Virus record (IMG/VR): IMGVR_UViG_3300042905_002309
Span: 62,001-126,000 of that record
Strand: one strand, 5' to 3'
DNA: 64,000 bases
Origin: a virus
Each line of letters starts with the position of its first letter. Position 1 is the stretch's first letter. Shown here in pieces: positions 1-7,560 of the stretch. The notes beneath the pieces are model-generated. The model searched no databases. It was not told where the DNA came from and saw only the letters and a list, made by a program, of their open reading frames with translations. Both the position numbers and the translations under genes were made by a program.

Positions 1-360
1 GTCAGTATGTTTTTTATTTAAATTTATATTTCTTAATTTTTCTTTTGTAGTCTCATTATGTAATCTAGGTGCTATTGGCATATCTACATTATATCCCAAA
101 TTACGATCAAAACTATTATAATAATTACACCAAAAGGTTTCTCGTTCTTTTAATTGCTCAAATTTACATTCTTCTATAATATCAAATTTAAAATTTTCTA
201 CCCCATGTTTCGTTATAGAACTTTGTATATATGTAGGATATTTTTTAGGATATTTTTTATGTTCTTTCCATCTACGTAAAATATTATTAGATGAACCTAT
301 ATAAATCTTATTATTAAGAATGTTTATTATTTTATAAATACCTGTAATTTTTGTTTTCAT
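1..360 (-). CDS. GIY-YIG homing endonuclease, 3' end outside window
   Basis: The visible 120 residues begin MKTKITGIYKI and show the GIY-YIG nuclease core: GIYKI at 7-11, KIYIGSS at 18-24, a conserved R near 29 and the EC/E region near 70-80. They are followed by LHNETTKEKLRN, which resembles a NUMOD3-type DNA-binding motif. The reading frame continues past base 1, so the C-terminus is missing. Free-standing GIY-YIG nucleases act as homing or intron-less mobile endonucleases in T4-like phages. It lies downstream of the capsid gene on the same strand, behind a strong terminator, and has its own late promoter exactly 5 nt before the ATG with no ribosome site, so its mRNA is predicted leaderless. 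Confidence 0.85.
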   Translation of the reverse strand, partial: MKTKITGIYKIINILNNKIYIGSSNNILRRWKEHKKYPKKYPTYIQSSITKHGVENFKFDIIEECKFEQLKERETFWCNYYNSFDRNLGYNVDMPIAPRLHNETTKEKLRNINLNKKHTD

Positions 361-365
361 ATAAC

Positions 366-373
366 TATTTATA
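366..373 (-). promoter_or_regulatory. late promoter, leaderless type, for the GIY-YIG gene
   Basis: Minus strand reads TATAAATA-gttat-ATG. The octamer is the exact T4 late consensus. With the usual late start about 6 nt after the octamer, transcription would begin on the A of the ATG. Confidence 0.7.
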
Positions 374-402
374 ATGTAATGTTCTAAAGTAAAGTAAAAA
401 AG

Positions 403-467
403 TATAAAAAAAGAAGAGGTTATTTCTAACCTCTTCGTAAAGAAAAGGGTTACTTTCATAACCCCTT
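403..467 (-). terminator. double terminator behind the capsid gene
   Basis: Two minus-strand hairpins follow the capsid stop codon. The first (441-466) pairs AAGGGGTTA with TAACCCTTTT imperfectly. The second (413-436) is a perfect 10 bp GAAGAGGTTA stem with a GAAA tetraloop, followed by a run of seven T. This is a classic strong intrinsic terminator for a highly expressed structural gene. Confidence 0.85.
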
Positions 468-480
468 GATCTACAATGAT

Positions 481-1944
481 TTACATGTAGACGTGTGCGG
501 CCCCGGGCACAAAGGCTTCACCAAGACCCTTGACTATCAACAAGTGATAGAACATAGAGCTTCCGAAGATATGATCTACAACACCATAACGTGTAAGCAA
601 ACCAACTCTTGGTGCAAAGTCATTAGGTCCAATTGTGCGTTGAATCATAACCGGGATGTAAGGACAGTATACCAAACCAGTGTCATAATAATCAGCACCC
701 TTGTATCCAAGCAATGCGTATTCTACGATAGCGGTACGTTGACCCTGTTGGTACTGGGCTTCTGTACGTGTATCTCTGTAGATATTAAAACGACCACCGA
801 CTGAACCAACCTTGGCAATACCCGTAGGCTGTGTATTGACAGTTCCATTCACTTGCATGAACTTGAACTCAGGAAGGTTTTCCAAGATTGAACACACTCT
901 TGGTGTTGCAATAATGAAGTTAGCAGGACCACGACGATTGTTGATAGCAATACGGTTTGCTTCAATAATGATACGGGCATACAAGTCACGATTACGTTCA
1001 CCGATCCAACGGGCATCAGCAGAACCAGCGTACCAGAATGAATAACCCTTACCCTTGTTTGTAGGTCCACCAGCGGTTAAGCAGATTTGAACCATACGCA
1101 TAATCATTTCACGGTCAATTTCAGCCTGAATTTCATAACTCATTGCATTGGTCATTTCTGAGTCAATGTCAATACCGTTCATGTTCTTCAAGTCTTGTTC
1201 CAACTCAACGCTCCACTTTGCAGCTAAACGTCTTGTACCAGCTTCAACGCTTGTCTTCTCCATACTGATAGTCATCTGAGGAATCTTACCAGACATTTCG
1301 AATTGAGCAAGAAGGGCTGCTACACCAGAGTCAACTCCATTGTATGCAGGATCAAATACTCCAGCTAAACCAACTAAGCTGTTTGAGCTTACGCCAGTAT
1401 GCATAGTATTAAGATTATTCCAACCAACTTCGGTCTGACCTGAAAGTACTGTATTACTAGTACCTGTCCAAGTATTACCACCAACGCCATTAGCTGTCCA
1501 ACCAGAAGGATCACGACCATCACTATTACCCGTATATCCACCAAGACTGTTATCATCATAGCGGTAACGAAGTGCGAAAGCCAAACCAACGGGTCCACTC
1601 ATAGGCTGAACACCGACGATTTCATTAGTAATCAATTCAGGGAAAGTACGACGAATCATGGGAATTAATACTTTAGGTAAACGTGCGTCACCTGGAGCAT
1701 AATTGTCACCAGAATAAGGAGTACCCATATTTCCACCGCTACCAAATACTCCACCTTGTCCAGCGAAGCTATTTTCGGTCAAATACTTTTCTTGGTTTTC
1801 CAAAAGTACGGCTGTACTTAAACGCTTGTGAGAATCTTCCAAAGCAGGAACCTTATCGGAGCTATAGTCCAAAACGGGTTTCCACTTTTCGAGCAATTGT
1901 GTTGCTCTACTGCGATCTACATATCCACTTGCTTGTGTTATCAT
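481..1944 (-). CDS. 23: major capsid protein precursor, T4 gp23-like
   Basis: 487 residues, close to the 521 of T4 gp23. It builds the hexameric head lattice on the gp22 core and is trimmed by the gp21 protease. The N-terminal region has the YLTE|N sequence (E57), matching the (L/I)xE prohead-protease rule, so the mature protein probably starts at N58. Next come SGDNYAPGDARLP (78-90) and PMIRRTFPELI, equivalent to the MVRRAIP segment of gp23, then VGVQPMSGP. The C-terminal part has YCPYIPV and the RYGVV motif typical of the family. It is last in the prohead operon (21-22-23 order as in T4), with its own late promoter and an AAAAAGGA ribosome site. A 46-residue stretch around the cleavage site recurs in the protein at 29596-30693. 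Confidence 0.95.
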   Translation of the reverse strand: MITQASGYVDRSRATQLLEKWKPVLDYSSDKVPALEDSHKRLSTAVLLENQEKYLTENSFAGQGGVFGSGGNMGTPYSGDNYAPGDARLPKVLIPMIRRTFPELITNEIVGVQPMSGPVGLAFALRYRYDDNSLGGYTGNSDGRDPSGWTANGVGGNTWTGTSNTVLSGQTEVGWNNLNTMHTGVSSNSLVGLAGVFDPAYNGVDSGVAALLAQFEMSGKIPQMTISMEKTSVEAGTRRLAAKWSVELEQDLKNMNGIDIDSEMTNAMSYEIQAEIDREMIMRMVQICLTAGGPTNKGKGYSFWYAGSADARWIGERNRDLYARIIIEANRIAINNRRGPANFIIATPRVCSILENLPEFKFMQVNGTVNTQPTGIAKVGSVGGRFNIYRDTRTEAQYQQGQRTAIVEYALLGYKGADYYDTGLVYCPYIPVMIQRTIGPNDFAPRVGLLTRYGVVDHIFGSSMFYHLLIVKGLGEAFVPGAAHVYM

Positions 1945-2009
1945 TTTTTATTTCCTTTTTCTATTTCTAAATGTCCAAACCATTGAACATTAAATTGTTT
2001 TCTTATAAT

Positions 2010-2017
2010 TATTTATC
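2010..2017 (-). promoter_or_regulatory. late promoter of the capsid gene
   Basis: GATAAATA on the minus strand, 65 nt before the capsid start codon, followed by a leader ending in an AAAAAGGA ribosome site. It conforms to the nnTAAATA late pattern seen throughout the window. Confidence 0.7.
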
Positions 2018-2056
2018 AAATTCAAAATCAATTCTGAGGTTTTTTCTGAATTTTTA

Positions 2057-2980
2057 TTAAACAATCTTTCTTTCGTTTACATCACCCTTCATATAATTAG
2101 CAATTTCTTGTACATAAGAGTACTCAGGAATTTCTCCAGCTTCTTCCTTCTTCTCAAGAATTACTTTAGGTGTATCAAATGTTTTCTGATCAACCTTGGT
2201 AGTTGCTTTTGAAGTTGCTTCTTCAATCTTCTTGGTTTCATCGTGTTCAAACATTTCAGTGACATACTTATAGTTTGATTCGATTTCACTTGGCTTCTTG
2301 CCTTCTAACATTTTCAACACATACTTCTTTTGTTCTGGTGACAAATCTTTGGTCTTCTTCTCAAGAATCAAAGTTGCCTCAGTAGCTTGAAGTTTCTGTT
2401 TAATTTCGGTAGATTCCTTAATTGTAGAATTAAGTTGCATACGAAGTTTTTCAATTGTGTCATGTCCATCTTTAAGTGCAGACTTGAAATTCTCACTAAT
2501 AAACTCAGGATCAACTGCAACAATTTTACGAATTTCGTCCAACATTGTACGAGCACGAATATTGTCACAAGCTTCTTTGAGTTGCTGTGTAGGCATAGCG
2601 GAATCCATATAAAGATCAACAAACTTAGAAACCTTTTCGATTAACTCAACACGGAGAGCTTCTGCTCCTGTTTTATAATCAGCGTCATACTTCTCAATTA
2701 CCTTCTGTAACTTAGCAGTATGTGCGGCATCTAATTGTTCAACGACCTTATGAAACTTAGCTGTATGATCTGCATCAATTGCTTCAATCAAAGAATCAAG
2801 TTTACTGGTATGATCTTCATCCATCTTAGCAAGTTCTGACTCAACTACTAATTGGACTTGGGCTTTGCTTTTCTCTTCAACAGCTTCGTTGAACATAGTA
2901 GCTAAAGTGGTTTTTGTTTCCTCAGTTAATATTTCAGAACTGATTGACTTTAATACATCTTCTATCTTTTTTGTTTCCAT
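2057..2980 (-). CDS. 22: prohead core scaffold protein, T4 gp22-like
   Basis: 307 residues, highly charged and predicted almost wholly helical. It sits between the protease and the capsid gene, the position of gp22 in T4. The internal core protein gp22 nucleates head assembly and is digested by gp21. A roughly 15-residue tandem repeat is visible at about residues 50-105, each unit containing DxDHTxKL or a variant and ending in an IExxD-type helix (about four units). Several (L/I)xE sites that gp21 could cut are present. Sequence similarity to gp22 is weak, so the assignment rests on position, composition and coiled-coil character. Confidence 0.8.
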   Translation of the reverse strand: METKKIEDVLKSISSEILTEETKTTLATMFNEAVEEKSKAQVQLVVESELAKMDEDHTSKLDSLIEAIDADHTAKFHKVVEQLDAAHTAKLQKVIEKYDADYKTGAEALRVELIEKVSKFVDLYMDSAMPTQQLKEACDNIRARTMLDEIRKIVAVDPEFISENFKSALKDGHDTIEKLRMQLNSTIKESTEIKQKLQATEATLILEKKTKDLSPEQKKYVLKMLEGKKPSEIESNYKYVTEMFEHDETKKIEEATSKATTKVDQKTFDTPKVILEKKEEAGEIPEYSYVQEIANYMKGDVNERKIV

Positions 2981-2982
2981 TG

Positions 2983-3144
2983 TTATTCTCCTTTAGAAAT
3001 TGATTCATCACTGTTGATCTGGTCACGCATTTTCTCTTTAATACGTTCTGTAACAGCATTTTGCAAACTTGCTTTGGCATCAGAATAGTTATCTTCGAAT
3101 ATATTCTTAATAAAAACTCCAATTTGTTCCTGTGATTTGGTCAT
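2983..3144 (-). CDS. small prohead core protein, gp67-like by position
   Basis: A 53-residue ORF starting MTKSQEQIGV and ending SKGE. The stop lies 2 nt before the gp22 start, and its own AAAGGAG end supplies the gp22 ribosome site. It has an AGGAAA ribosome site of its own and a late promoter at 3165-3172. The sequence has an amphipathic helix followed by a charged tail (DAKASLQNAVTERIKEKMRD), as in the short gp67-type core proteins of T4 relatives. T4 encodes gp67 and gp68 in this operon. I infer a minor core role; direct homology is not shown. Confidence 0.65.
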   Translation of the reverse strand: MTKSQEQIGVFIKNIFEDNYSDAKASLQNAVTERIKEKMRDQINSDESISKGE

Positions 3145-3164
3145 AATTACATTTCCTTTTCAAT

Positions 3165-3172
3165 TATTTAGT
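3165..3172 (-). promoter_or_regulatory. late promoter before the small core protein and gp22
   Basis: Minus strand ACTAAATA, 20 nt before the start codon at 3144, followed by attgaaaaggaaatg with a normal ribosome site. Confidence 0.65.
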
Positions 3173-3202
3173 AGAATTAAATACAATTCCATAAAGATTT
3201 GT

Positions 3203-3622
3203 TTAATTTTTGGGTATCCATGTGTCTCCACCCATTACAATCTTTTTAATACTACCCACTTTAAATGATCTTGTTACTTTTTGACCATTTCTCGTAACAC
3301 ATAATCTTAATACACCATTTCGGGCATATTGAACTTTGGTATCAAGATTGGGATTACGAGTTTGACTAATATTATGTGAGCCTTTACAAGCCCCTAAACG
3401 TCCTGTGAGAGTCATAAGATCACCAGCTTTTTTGCTAGGATCAGTCTTACTATCTAATTCTCTTACAGCAGTTATCGATAAAATGTCTTTACCAGCTTGT
3501 GTGTGTGCGAACAGAAAGTTCGAAATGTCACTCTCATCTGTTGAATCATCTGTAGTAATATTCTTACGATTTAATGAATATTCACGTAAAGCTTCAACAA
3601 ATAATGTGAAATCTGCTTTCAT
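3203..3622 (-). CDS. prohead operon protein with putative capsid-targeting N-terminus
   Basis: 139 residues of unknown fold. The first residues, MKADFTLFVE|AL, look like the short amphipathic capsid-targeting peptides of T4 internal proteins, with a possible gp21 cut after FVE. The C-terminal half is rich in beta-forming residues (GVLRLCVTRNGQKVTRSF, then SIKKIVMGG). The start codon overlaps the stop of the upstream zinc-finger gene (3622), so the two are translationally coupled within the protease-scaffold operon. A head-internal or core role is inferred from position and N-terminus only. Confidence 0.6.
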   Translation of the reverse strand: MKADFTLFVEALREYSLNRKNITTDDSTDESDISNFLFAHTQAGKDILSITAVRELDSKTDPSKKAGDLMTLTGRLGACKGSHNISQTRNPNLDTKVQYARNGVLRLCVTRNGQKVTRSFKVGSIKKIVMGGDTWIPKN

Positions 3623-4116
3623 TAGTCCTTCTTAATGCTTGGAGCAGAAATACCTTTTCCATCAACCTTCGTGGTAGCTTCTGGTGAGTAGGTTCTGTCA
3701 CAGTTTTGACAGTATTTGTAACCCTTCTTAGCCTTTTCTTCGTTGTGGTGCTTACCCATTGGTTTGTTGCATTTATCACATTTATGTGTGCCTTCGGTTA
3801 ATACTGCATCATCAGTTTTAACAGACTCCATTGCAGGGGTAGTTGGTGCAGGTGCTGACATCTTATCGAGTAAATTTGAGATCATACTCAAACTCTGTTT
3901 TAAATCATTTACGGTTGAAGTAGTCGTTAAACCTTGGTTCTTATATTCTACAAAGCGTCTTGCATCTACCATGAATAAACTCACTGCTGTCTTAAAGTTT
4001 CCAATATCGGATTTAACTTTAGGTAGTTTTGGTTTATCAAATCGAGTGTCATAAGGCTTGTCATTCACCAACTGTGATTTATATACTTCCATTATTTTTG
4101 TTGAATCATTATCCAT
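3622..4116 (-). CDS. prohead operon protein with C-terminal zinc ribbon
   Basis: 164 residues, not recognised. Residues about 112-140 hold a four-cysteine zinc ribbon: CDKCNKPMGKHH, then KYCQNCDRTYSP. The N-terminal 90 residues look helical and a short proline/threonine linker (SAPAPTTPAMES) joins the two parts. It lies between the protease and the core genes, with its ribosome site (AAGAGGAT) inside the end of the protease gene. It may occupy the place of T4 gp68, but no sequence relation is visible. A structural zinc site in a head-core protein would be unusual. Confidence 0.65.
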   Translation of the reverse strand: MDNDSTKIMEVYKSQLVNDKPYDTRFDKPKLPKVKSDIGNFKTAVSLFMVDARRFVEYKNQGLTTTSTVNDLKQSLSMISNLLDKMSAPAPTTPAMESVKTDDAVLTEGTHKCDKCNKPMGKHHNEEKAKKGYKYCQNCDRTYSPEATTKVDGKGISAPSIKKD

Positions 4117-4117
4117 A

Positions 4118-4789
4118 TTATCCTCTTAATGCTTTCATGAACTGTGCAAAACTCTCAACCATATAAGTATCTACGTCTTTCTTAGGAATAGCGTTAAGTC
4201 TGCATTGTAACGAATCACAAGCTAATTCAACGATTCTTCCACCCTCTGCAATGATATACTGACGATTTTCAGTAATACTTTCGAGAATAGCAGATTGGTA
4301 TGAAGGTTGATGAACAAGGTCAACTGCAATTAAATGGAAATTTTTAACCTTGTTGTACTTGCCTTCTTGAATCAATGAGCCAAGAGCACGACTAGAACAA
4401 CCAAGTTTCACACCATCAATAAGCAACTGCTTAACGATTACACCAGCAGGAGTAGAAAGAATTTTTGATCTACCGTAGAACACATTATCCTTCTGTTCTA
4501 ACTTGGTAATCATATGGCAAGCTTTGTCAAGAGATACGTCAGTAGATTCTTGAGGATGGTTTAATTCACCTAAAGCACGACTTTGTTTAATGAATTCTTT
4601 GTCATATCGGGTAACTTCATTAACCATTTCAGTTAAATCGTAGATACGGTTGTTCTGATTTGGTTGCGAAGCCAACATGTATGGCCCTTGAATATAAACA
4701 CTTCTTGGCTCGTTATTGTTCTTTTCTTCAACAATAACCTCTAAATCTTGGCTAAATTCGGTTTCTCTCAAATATTTTAATACTTGCAT
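4118..4789 (-). CDS. 21: prohead core maturation protease, T4 gp21-like
   Basis: 223 residues (T4 gp21 is 212). This serine protease digests the scaffold and trims the capsid protein and internal proteins after (L/I)xE sites. Catalytic features of the herpesvirus-like prohead protease fold are visible: the GELNHP motif with H78, and GCSSRALG with the nucleophile at S132 or S133. The segment between them (GRSKILSTPAGVIVKQLL) is typical of T4-type gp21. It is the first gene of the prohead operon, with a late promoter (CATAAATA) at 4827 and an AGGAG ribosome site. Confidence 0.92.
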   Translation of the reverse strand: MQVLKYLRETEFSQDLEVIVEEKNNNEPRSVYIQGPYMLASQPNQNNRIYDLTEMVNEVTRYDKEFIKQSRALGELNHPQESTDVSLDKACHMITKLEQKDNVFYGRSKILSTPAGVIVKQLLIDGVKLGCSSRALGSLIQEGKYNKVKNFHLIAVDLVHQPSYQSAILESITENRQYIIAEGGRIVELACDSLQCRLNAIPKKDVDTYMVESFAQFMKALRG

Positions 4790-4826
4790 ATGTTATTCTC
4801 CTGTGTAGAATCGCTTCTCTTTCAAG

Positions 4827-4834
4827 TATTTATG
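4827..4834 (-). promoter_or_regulatory. late promoter of the prohead operon
   Basis: Minus strand CATAAATA, 37 nt before the gp21 start codon, followed by a leader ending ACAGGAG. Confidence 0.65.
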
Positions 4835-4871
4835 TAAATAAATGTTAATTTCATCTTTTTTTATTAATCTA

Positions 4872-4899
4872 TTGACATTTAATACGAATGTGATATATT
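4872..4899 (+). promoter_or_regulatory. early sigma70-type promoter, leadered
   Basis: TTGACA, 16 bp spacer ending TGA, then TATATT. It drives the Ro60-like gene through a 57 nt leader ending in GAAAGG. The consensus -35 and extended -10 make it one of the best early promoters in the window. Confidence 0.7.
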
Positions 4900-4956
4900 A
4901 ATAAAGAATAGATTGAATACAGCAATAAAAATAATAACAGTCTGAAAGGTAAAAAA

Positions 4957-6369
4957 ATGAAAACAAACAGCAGAACATGTAACGGCGCAAACGCATTCGA
5001 ACACTCAGAAAACCATCTTTTGGAATTCTTTTCCAAGGCTGGATCATTATACACAAAGAAGGAGAGTTACTACGGTAATGAGTCTTCTGCTTTGGAATTG
5101 TTCAAAACTGCTTGGAGAGCAGATGCTGAAAAGGCTATGAAGTTGCTTTTCTGGTTGCGTGATTGCCGTGGTGGTGCAGGTAACAGAAGTGGTACAAGAG
5201 AAATCTTAACTTGGTTGGGCAATACTCACTCAGAATGGGTAAATGCCAATATCAACCTTATCCCTAAGTATGGTCGTTGGGATGATTTAACCGCTTTGTA
5301 TAACACTCCTTGTGAGAACTCAGCATTAGCTTGTTGGGAAACTGGTATCTTGGGTGATGATTCTGTTTGTGGTCTTGCTTCAAAGTGGGCTGATAGACAG
5401 GATGTAAAGCTTCGTAAGCATATGAAGCTTTCTCCAAAGGCTTTCAGAAAGCTTGTTGTACAGAAGACTAAGGTAGTTGAAACCATTATGTGTAATAACG
5501 AATGGGCTAATATCAACTATTCTACAGTTCCTTCTGTAGCTTCTGCTCGTTATAAGAACGCTTTCAAACGCCATGATGCACAGTATGAGGAATGGGTTAA
5601 GTCTTTGACAAAAGAAGGTACTGAAACCAAGGTCAATGCTGAAACATTGATGCCTCATGATATTGTAAGAATGGTACAGACTGACATCAATGATGCTACT
5701 ACTGGTGCATTAGCTGATGCTCAGTTGAAGGCTATGCCTAATTTCATGGAAGGTACTAATTACAGAATTATGCCTATTTGTGACTTCTCTGGTTCAATGC
5801 ATGTTCAAATGTCTGGATCAATTCAGGCATATGAGGTGTCTTTGGCATTAGGGTTGTATTGTTCTGAAAAGGTTGGTTCAGAGAATCCTTTCTACCGTAA
5901 GGTGATTCCATTCTCTACCGATTCTAAGATCGAGTCTTGGAAGAATAAGTCTTTTGCACAAGCTGTAAGAGATATTCCTAACGGGTATTGTGGTGGTACG
6001 AATATTCAGAAGGCTTTGAACAAGATTCTTGAAGCAGCTACTTTATTCAATGTTACGAATGATCAGATTCCTAACGTCTTGTTAATTCTTTCTGATATGC
6101 AGTTCGATCAGGGTGTTGAAGATTGTGGTACACCTGTAAACGAATCTTTGGCTAAGTGGAAGTCTGCTGGTTATGATATTCCAAAGGTAATCTATTGGAA
6201 TCTTGCTGGTAATGCTGGACAACCTGCTACTTGTGCAGACAAGAATGTTGCCTTGGTAAGTGGTTTCAGCCCATCAGTATTGAAGGCAGTATTGGGTGGA
6301 ACAGACTTTAGCCCTATTGCCATCATGAATAGTGCAATTAGTAAATATAATGTAGTAGTTCCAAACTAA
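4957..6369 (+). CDS. TROVE/Ro60-like protein with vWA domain
   Basis: 470 residues. The N-terminal ~250 residues are helical and HEAT-like, with the Ro60-type motif WLRDCRGGAGNR near 65-76 and YGRWDDL near 105. The C-terminal part is a von Willebrand A domain with a complete metal site: DFSGSM near 275-280, GGTN near 346 and LSDMQFD near 377-383. Ro60/TROVE and the related DUF2828-type proteins bind small RNAs (Y RNAs for Ro60) in RNA quality control. The gene has its own early promoter, faces away from the head operon and ends overlapping an HNH gene. Three small repeated transcription units lie 0.75-1.7 kb downstream. Its role in the phage is unknown; an RNA chaperone or host-RNP mimic is inference. 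Confidence 0.8.
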   Translation: MKTNSRTCNGANAFEHSENHLLEFFSKAGSLYTKKESYYGNESSALELFKTAWRADAEKAMKLLFWLRDCRGGAGNRSGTREILTWLGNTHSEWVNANINLIPKYGRWDDLTALYNTPCENSALACWETGILGDDSVCGLASKWADRQDVKLRKHMKLSPKAFRKLVVQKTKVVETIMCNNEWANINYSTVPSVASARYKNAFKRHDAQYEEWVKSLTKEGTETKVNAETLMPHDIVRMVQTDINDATTGALADAQLKAMPNFMEGTNYRIMPICDFSGSMHVQMSGSIQAYEVSLALGLYCSEKVGSENPFYRKVIPFSTDSKIESWKNKSFAQAVRDIPNGYCGGTNIQKALNKILEAATLFNVTNDQIPNVLLILSDMQFDQGVEDCGTPVNESLAKWKSAGYDIPKVIYWNLAGNAGQPATCADKNVALVSGFSPSVLKAVLGGTDFSPIAIMNSAISKYNVVVPN

Positions 6370-7067
6370 GATTTATATTTCACTATCTGCTTACATAATG
6401 CTATGAAGTCTGATTCATCAAGATCGGATTTCATAGCATTAATAGTTTTATGAACCCACTGTACATTGTCTTTAATATAACCAAACTTAGAGTTTATTCT
6501 ATCAAGTGATGCAGTTTGTGCTGAGTCTGTACTAAAAATTAAAGTGATTCCACTTAATGCACATAATTTGTTTTGTTTGATATATAATTCCCACATATAT
6601 TTCAATGTAATATTGAACGGTATTTTTCGTTTTTTTGCATTGGCTTTAATACTCGATAGATATCTTCCGCTTATACTCTCGTAACCTTTCCAATTGGCGT
6701 TATTGTTACCAGATAATTTAATACATCCACAAGAAAGTTGTTTTCCTCGTTTTAAATTTGATGCCAATACTTTACACTCGTTTCCACAATCACATTTACA
6801 TAACCATATTCTATGTCCACTTTTATCACATCCCTCTAGACTAATAGCAGTTAAATTATCAAATTTTTTACCAGTTAAATTATCTTTTTTATTAATAACA
6901 CTTTTATGTATAACTGGAACACCAATACCTTGTCTTATCTCTAACAATCTATTTCGATTCTTTTCATAATGGCATTTCTTACATATTGTACATCTCTTGT
7001 TTCTTGAGATATAATACTCGTCTTCGGATTTATCTTTACTACATTTTGAACATTTAATAACTTTCAT
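6366..7067 (-). CDS. HNH homing endonuclease with two zinc ribbons
   Basis: 233 residues. Residues 6-32 form a zinc finger (CSKCSKDK...CTICKKC), and 88-115 a second one (CKCDCGNECKV...SCGC) that resembles AP2/NUMOD-type DNA-binding segments. The C-terminal part (CALSGITL, SLDRINSKFGYIKDNVQWVH, NAMKSDLDESDF) is the HNH variant common in free-standing phage homing endonucleases. It is convergent with the Ro60-like gene and the two stop codons overlap in CTAA. It has its own late promoter at 7086 and a TAGGAG ribosome site. It lacks the three-way-junction leader of the three other zinc-finger HNH genes. Confidence 0.85.
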   Translation of the reverse strand: MKVIKCSKCSKDKSEDEYYISRNKRCTICKKCHYEKNRNRLLEIRQGIGVPVIHKSVINKKDNLTGKKFDNLTAISLEGCDKSGHRIWLCKCDCGNECKVLASNLKRGKQLSCGCIKLSGNNNANWKGYESISGRYLSSIKANAKKRKIPFNITLKYMWELYIKQNKLCALSGITLIFSTDSAQTASLDRINSKFGYIKDNVQWVHKTINAMKSDLDESDFIALCKQIVKYKS

Positions 7068-7085
7068 ATTTCATACTCCTATAAT

Positions 7086-7093
7086 TATTTAGT
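7086..7093 (-). promoter_or_regulatory. late promoter of the HNH gene at 6366-7067
   Basis: Minus strand ACTAAATA-attataggag, 18 nt before the ATG. It is leadered with a ribosome site. Confidence 0.65.
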
Positions 7094-7120
7094 AAAACGG
7101 TATATGAAATACGAAATTAT

Positions 7121-7214
7121 AAAACAAAAAACCCTCTAACCTTTCGGAAAGAGGGCTACCTTGTCGGGGTTGATATATCGAAGAAGCGTGTGAGAGAAAT
7201 CTTACACGCTTTTT
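7121..7214 (-). ncRNA. candidate small RNA / terminator unit, copy 1
   Basis: A TGTAAATA late-like box lies at 7220-7227. The predicted start at 7214 begins an RNA of about 90 nt with a GCGTGT/ACACGC hairpin, the unpaired core CCCCGACAAGGTAG, and the terminator hairpin CCCTCT...AGAGGG followed by six T. Bases 7121-7215 are identical to copy 2. Read on the plus strand, the GCGTGT hairpin is also followed by six T, so the block terminates transcription in both directions. It is certainly a terminator; an independent small RNA is inference. Confidence 0.55.
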
Positions 7215-7215
7215 T
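7121..7215. repeat. 95 bp perfect direct repeat, copy 1
   Basis: Identical over 95 bp to 7454-7548 (offset 333). It contains two outward-facing intrinsic terminators. The unit between the two copies holds the gene at 7219-7422 with its promoter, so gene and terminator together look like a cassette. Confidence 0.95.
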
Positions 7216-7218
7216 GTT

Positions 7219-7422
7219 TTATTTACAATCTTCGCAATATTTTTGATTCATTGGTATTTTTGTGTTGCATCCCTTACATTCGTGTTTCTGATTTGGACAT
7301 CCCTTTTCGTGGCAACGAACACCATTAATCATAGTTTCTTGACATTGATCACATTTTTCAGTCTTCTTTTTGGTTTCAGACATGCTCTCGTAAATTGCTT
7401 CTAGTTTTAAATCTCTATTCAT
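7219..7422 (-). CDS. small double zinc-ribbon protein
   Basis: 67 residues, not recognised by name. After a 20-residue helical start come CDQCQETMINGVRCHEKGCP (24-43) and CKGCNTKIPMNQKYCEDCK (49-67), giving two treble-clef or ribbon-like Cys clusters. Such short multi-zinc proteins are frequent in phages and may bind nucleic acid or protein. It has a late promoter at 7442 and a CGGAG ribosome site, and is flanked on both sides by the identical 95 bp terminator blocks. Confidence 0.7.
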   Translation of the reverse strand: MNRDLKLEAIYESMSETKKKTEKCDQCQETMINGVRCHEKGCPNQKHECKGCNTKIPMNQKYCEDCK

Positions 7423-7441
7423 AATTATTCTCCGTTTTAAT

Positions 7442-7449
7442 TATTTAGT
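7442..7449 (-). promoter_or_regulatory. late promoter of the double zinc-ribbon gene
   Basis: Minus strand ACTAAATA-attaaaacggag before the start codon at 7422. Confidence 0.65.
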
Positions 7450-7453
7450 ATTT

Positions 7454-7548
7454 AAAACAAAAAACCCTCTAACCTTTCGGAAAGAGGGCTACCTTGTCGG
7501 GGTTGATATATCGAAGAAGCGTGTGAGAGAAATCTTACACGCTTTTTT
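7454..7548. repeat. 95 bp perfect direct repeat, copy 2
   Basis: Identical to 7121-7215. Its right end overlaps the stop codon of the gene at 7547-8020. Confidence 0.95.
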
Positions 7549-7560
7549 ATTTTACATGTT
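7454..7560 (-). ncRNA. candidate small RNA / terminator unit, copy 2
   Basis: A TATAAATT box (7566-7573) inside the end of the upstream gene predicts a start at 7560 and a transcript of about 105 nt that ends at the CCCTCT...AGAGGG terminator. The unit has the same hairpin, CCCCGACAAGGTAG core and terminator as copy 1. It also serves as the terminator of the gene at 7547-8020. Confidence 0.5.

Noticed and set aside
466-1045. Plus-strand ORFs opposite the capsid gene
   Set aside because: Antisense shadow of a well-supported gene, no promoter or ribosome site.
2934-3122. Minus-strand ORF in another frame of the small core protein region
   Set aside because: It overlaps the coupled 53-residue ORF that has a ribosome site and promoter; it has neither.
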